A program made the translations under genes and the position numbers. The notes under the pieces are model-generated. The model did not search any database and was not told where the DNA came from. It saw only the letters and a list, made by a program, of their open reading frames with translations. This document shows positions 59,898 through 64,000 of a DNA stretch of 64,000 bases, in pieces (within the stretch, counting starts at the first letter, position 1; the number at the start of each line of letters is the position of its first letter). The stretch is from Ricinus communis (taxonomy: Eukaryota > Streptophyta > Magnoliopsida > Malpighiales > Euphorbiaceae), in the NCBI RefSeq assembly GCF_019578655.1, contig NC_063258.1, positions 8,312,802 to 8,376,801 of the forward strand, read 5' to 3'.

Positions 59898-61081
59898 AAC
59901 TGAATTTGCCTTTATTTTTATTAAGGTAGCTCATAAAATTTGGGACTACGAGAGTTGTTGCCTAGTAAACTCCTCTCTAGTTCTTGATTTGACTTTAGTT
60001 TATTAATCTTTCTTTATTTATTTATTCATATTTAGCTTTTAGTCTCTTCTTCTTATGGAATGAGGGTTTTCGTACTATAAAAACTGCATGCAACTGAATA
60101 CTTGAGGCTAATGAGCATATTATTTCAATTTTCTACCTTGCAAGAAATCAAGTTATAGGTTCTTTCAAGAAATTTGTGGACTTATCAATACTCGCGCTAG
60201 CGAGCATAGACTTATCCCTCACATCTTTCCTTTCTATTGTGCTCTTTGTCTACGCTTGTTTAAATCAATTCGATTTGATCCTTACGCTTAGCCGTATGGA
60301 AGAGACTAAAGAACATGTGATTTCTTTCCTTATTGGATATGAAATCCTACATATATTCTCATTTTTTAGTTTCTTTTGTGTCTCTCTTTCTAATCTCTAT
60401 CTAGTATGTTGGTTTGGTTTTATATGGGAAGCATAAACACGAGTGTTGAGTGAAAGCGCGTGGAAGTGATAATTATAGGCATTGATCCAATGCTTCAACG
60501 ATTGCGTAGAAAGAAAATTCATTGATCGCGTATTAATATCATTCTCCGAATGATCGCAGAGGAATATTTTAGAGGAAAGAGGGAATGCCGAGCATCGAGG
60601 CACACCCAAATATTCTGACTCAGGATTTGCACCATTAGGATCTCCATACTTCCTTCTTCCTCTAGGCACGAGGACTCCTGATGATGCAAGGTTGGGCGTA
60701 AGGAATCATAGGAACGCAGTTAACAAGCTTGGCGAATGGCATTAGGGATTAACTTGATGATCAAGCAGGAGAGACATAAATCCACGCGCCTAAGGGAGAA
60801 ATCATGTTGTTTTCGATGAATCTAAGTGTAATACAAGCCGGAATTCGAGCACTTTGATGTTTGAAATGCATATAATATAGTAATTTGGGTCGAAGTGTTT
60901 TTAGGTAGGCCCACCTGAAAATATCCTTATTTTTGTTAAGCTAGCTTATAAAATTTAGGACTAGAAGAGTTGTTGCCCAGTAAACTCCTCTTTAGTTCTT
61001 CATTTGACTTAGTTTATTAATCTTTATTTATTCATATTTAGCTTCTAGTCTCTTCTTCTTATGGAATGAGGACTTTTGCAC

Positions 61082-61158
61082 TATAAAAACCGCATGCAAT
61101 CAAATACTTGAGGCTAATGAGCATATTATTTCAGTTTTCTACCTTGCAGGAAATCAAG
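61082..61158 (+). promoter_or_regulatory. Representative TATA-like box and acceptor-like site of the satellite
   Basis: TATAAAAA at 61082-61089 lies in a conserved block CTATAAAAACCGCATGCA, and about 50 bp downstream TTTTCTACCTTGCAGG resembles a plant 3' splice site. The pair recurs in most monomers, for example 62093-62100. Whether it drives transcription is unknown; conservation could simply reflect shared descent. Confidence 0.35.
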
Positions 61159-64000
61159 TTATGTGTTCTCTCAATAAATTTATGGACTTATCAACACTTG
61201 CGCTAGCGAGCATAGACTTATCCCTCACGTCCTTCCTTTCTCTTGTGTTCTTTTTTTATGCTTGTGTTTAAATCAATTCGATTTGATCCTTGCGCTTAGT
61301 CGTATGGAAGAGAATAAAGAACTTATGATTTCTTTCCTTATCGAATCTGAAATCTTACCTATATTCTCATTTTGTTTGTCTTTTTTATGTCTCTCTTTCT
61401 AATCTCTATCTAGTATGTTGGTTTGTATTTATATGGGGAGCATAAACACGAGTGTTGTGTGAATGCGCGTGGAAGTGGCAATTATAGGCACCATCCAATG
61501 CTTCAACAAATGCAAATAAAGAAAATTAGTTGATCATGTATTGTTATCATTCTCCAAATGATCGGGAAGGAATCTTTTAGATGAAAGAAGGAATGCCAAG
61601 GCATGCCCAAATATTCTAACTTAGGATCTGTACCATTAGGATCTCCATCCTTCCATGTTCCTCTAGCCACAAGGACTCTTGATGATGCAAGGTTGGGCGT
61701 AAGGAATAATTCAAACACAATTAGCAAGCTTGACCAATAGTATTGGAGCTTAGCTTAATGATCAAGCATGAGAGATGTAAATCCAAGTGCGTAGGGGAGA
61801 AATTGGGTTTTATCAATTAATCCAAGCGTAATACAAGCTAGAATCGAGCACTTTGATGTTTGAAATGCATATAATGAAGTAATTTGGGTAGGATATTTTT
61901 AGGTAGGTCCACCCGAATTTACCCTTATTTTTATTATGCTGGCTCATAAAGTTTAGGAGTACGAGAGTTGTTGCCCAGTCAACTCCTCTATGGTTCTTAA
62001 TTTGACTTTAGTTTATTAATCTTGATTTATTTATTTATTTGTTCATATTTAGCTTCTACTCTCTTCTTCTTATGGAATGAGGGCTTTCACACTATAAAAA
62101 CCGCATGCAACCGAATACTTGAGGCTAATGAGCATAACTTCATGAATCAAGTTCTGTGTTCTTTTAAAAAATTTATGGAGTTACCAACACTCGTGCGAGC
62201 GAGTTATCCCTCACGTCCTTCCTTTTGCTTGTGTTCTTTGTCTACACTTGTGTTTAAATCAATCTAATTTGATCTTTATGCTTAGTCGTATGGTAGAGAA
62301 TAAATAACTTTTGATTTACTTCTTTATTGGATCAGAAATCCTACCTATATTCTCATTTTGTTTGTTTCTTTTTTGTCTTCTTTCCAATCTCTATGTAGTA
62401 TGTTGGTTTGGTTTTAAACAGGGAGCATAAACACGATTGTTGGGTGAAAGCGCGTAGAAGCGACAATCATAGACACCAACCTAATGCTTAAAGGAATGCA
62501 AAGAAAGAAAATTAGTTGATTGAGTGTTGATATCATTCTCCAAATGATCGTAGAGGAATCTTTTGGAAGAAAGAGGGAACCATGAGAATTGAGTCACGAA
62601 CAAATATTATGATTCAGGATTTACCATTAGGATCTCCATCATTCTTTATTCCTCTAGGCACGACGACACATGATGACATAGGGATTGGAATAAGAAAACA
62701 TGGAAATGCAATTGATAAGCCTTACTGGTGTCATTGTGGCTTAGCTTTAAGATAAAGCAAGACAAGATGAAAATCACCCGCGTAAGGGAGAAATCATAAT
62801 CTTATCACTGAATCTAAGCAAAATATAATGAGGATTGCAAGCTATTTTATCTTTGGGATACATATAATTAAGTAATTTGGTTTGGAGTGTCATTAGATAG
62901 GCCCACATGAATTTCCCCTTGTTTTTGTTAAACTGGTTCATAAAATTTGGGATCTCCATCATTCCTTGTTCCTCAAGGCACGAGGACTTCTGATGAAACA
63001 AGAATTGCTTTAAGGACTGGTTAACTACTCTCACAGTCCCAAATATTATGAGCCCGCTTAATAAAAATAAGGAGAAATTCGTGTGGGCCTATGTATTAAC
63101 ACTCTGACTCAGACTACTTCATTATATGTGTCCCAAACATCAAAATGCTCACATTTCCACTTGTATTATGCTTGGATTTATTGAAAACAATATGATTTCT
63201 ACCTTACGCACATAGAGTTACATCTTGTCCTACTTATCATTAAGCTAATCCCCAACGCCACTAGTTAGGCTTTATAATTGCATTCACATGATTCCTTTTA
63301 CCAATCTTTATGTCATCAAGATTCCTTGTGCTTAGAGTAATAAGGAATAATGGAGATTCCATTTGTGCAAATCATGAATCAAAATATTTGAGTTCTCAGC
63401 GTTCCTTCTTTCCCAAAAAAAATTCATTTGCAATCATTTGAAGAATGACATTAACACTCGATCAACTAATTTTCTGTCCAAGCATTGGATCAGTGTATAT
63501 GATTATCGCTTCCATGTGATTTAACTCAACATTCCTATTTATGCTCGCCAAATAAAACCAAATCGTCATATAAGACATCAATTAGAAAGAGATGAACAAA
63601 AGGGAATATAAGTAGGATTTTGGATCCGATAAGGAAAGAAATCACAAGTTATTTATTCTTTTCCATATTTGTAAGCATAAGGATCAAATCGAATTGATTT
63701 AAACACAAGAGTAGACAAAGACACAAAAGAAAGGAAGGACGTAAGCAATAAGTCTAGGTTCGCTAGTGCGAGCCTTCATAAGTCCGCAAAGTTCTTGAAA
63801 GAACTCATAACTTAATTCTTTGTAAGGTAGAAAATTGAAATAATATTCTCATTAGCCTCAAATATTTGATTGCATGCGGTTTTCATAGTATGAAAACCCT
63901 CATTCCATAAGAAGAAGAAACTAAAAGCTAAATATGAGTATATAAATAAAGATAGATGAATAAACTAAAGTCAAATCAAGAACTAGAGGGGAGTTGACTG

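Larger units (their letters stand above)
58005..64000. repeat. 1-kb satellite array, reversing near 63010
   Basis: Plus orientation runs to about 63010, then minus orientation to the window end. TATA-region landmarks at about 59329, 60074, 61078 and 62090 give a monomer of 1004 to 1012 bp in the best-preserved part. The minus landmark is near 63870. Dyads GTTGACCAGTCAAC lie at 58315-58328 and 59205-59218, and CTCGCGCTAGCGAG at 60191-60204. The variant monomer type occurs at 58380-59200 and 62450-63010. Confidence 0.9.

Noticed and set aside
1..64000. Search for host genes, tRNA genes and nuclear rRNA units
   Set aside because: No exon-like conserved domain, cloverleaf A/B-box pair or nuclear rRNA sequence was recognised by eye; a profile search would be needed to exclude small RNAs.

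Overview
The window looks like nuclear heterochromatin from a flowering plant, probably a eudicot. It is AT-rich and I find no intact host protein gene, tRNA gene or CRISPR array. The Athila-type LTR retrotransposon, Tekay-like and other chromovirus-type Ty3/gypsy elements, tRNA-Asp and initiator-tRNA-Met primer sites, and a piece of plant mitochondrial 18S rRNA all point to a plant. I cannot name the species from the sequence alone.

The base layer is a diverged satellite with a monomer of about 1.0 kb, covering roughly 22 kb in seven blocks: 8875-17440, 28601-29985, 34085-34385, 37631-42563, 47168-48316, 51796-54522 and 58005-64000. Most blocks run on the + strand, but several are inverted or contain a head-to-head or tail-to-tail switch near 28980, 41090 and 63010. 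Nearly every monomer has a TATA-like box, a splice-acceptor-like CTACCTTGCAG and three short dyads.

Retroelements have inserted into this satellite, often with a recognisable 5-bp target duplication. In order: (1) a Tekay-like LTR end (1-1640) inserted in the damaged 3' LTR of a non-autonomous Athila-like element (1641-8874, minus strand); (2) an Athila-type solo LTR (9560-11028, TSD ATAGG); (3) a 10.1-kb Tekay-like element (18094-28225, minus strand, TSD TACTT) that splits a second, roughly 51-54-bp hairpin tandem array and carries a 304-bp mitochondrial rrn18 fragment inside gag; (4) decayed gypsy elements at 30000-34084, whose LTR opens with 10 copies of an 18-bp repeat coding for N/S-P-T-P-T-R; (5) a deleted Tekay-like element (34386-37630); (6) a 4.6-kb deleted gypsy element with both LTRs (42564-47167); (7) a 5' half-element (48317-51795); (8) a solo LTR (54523-58004) that itself contains a second solo LTR (55520-57820).

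No element appears mobile. All reading frames carry stops, frameshifts, deletions or altered catalytic residues, and many changes are C-to-T or G-to-A, as expected in methylated repeats. The best leads are the LTR-encoded NPTPTR tail, the hairpin array, the promoter-like and dyad content of the 1-kb satellite, and the mitochondrial fragment in gag. The satellite plus chromovirus mixture makes a pericentromeric or centromeric location plausible, but that is inference.
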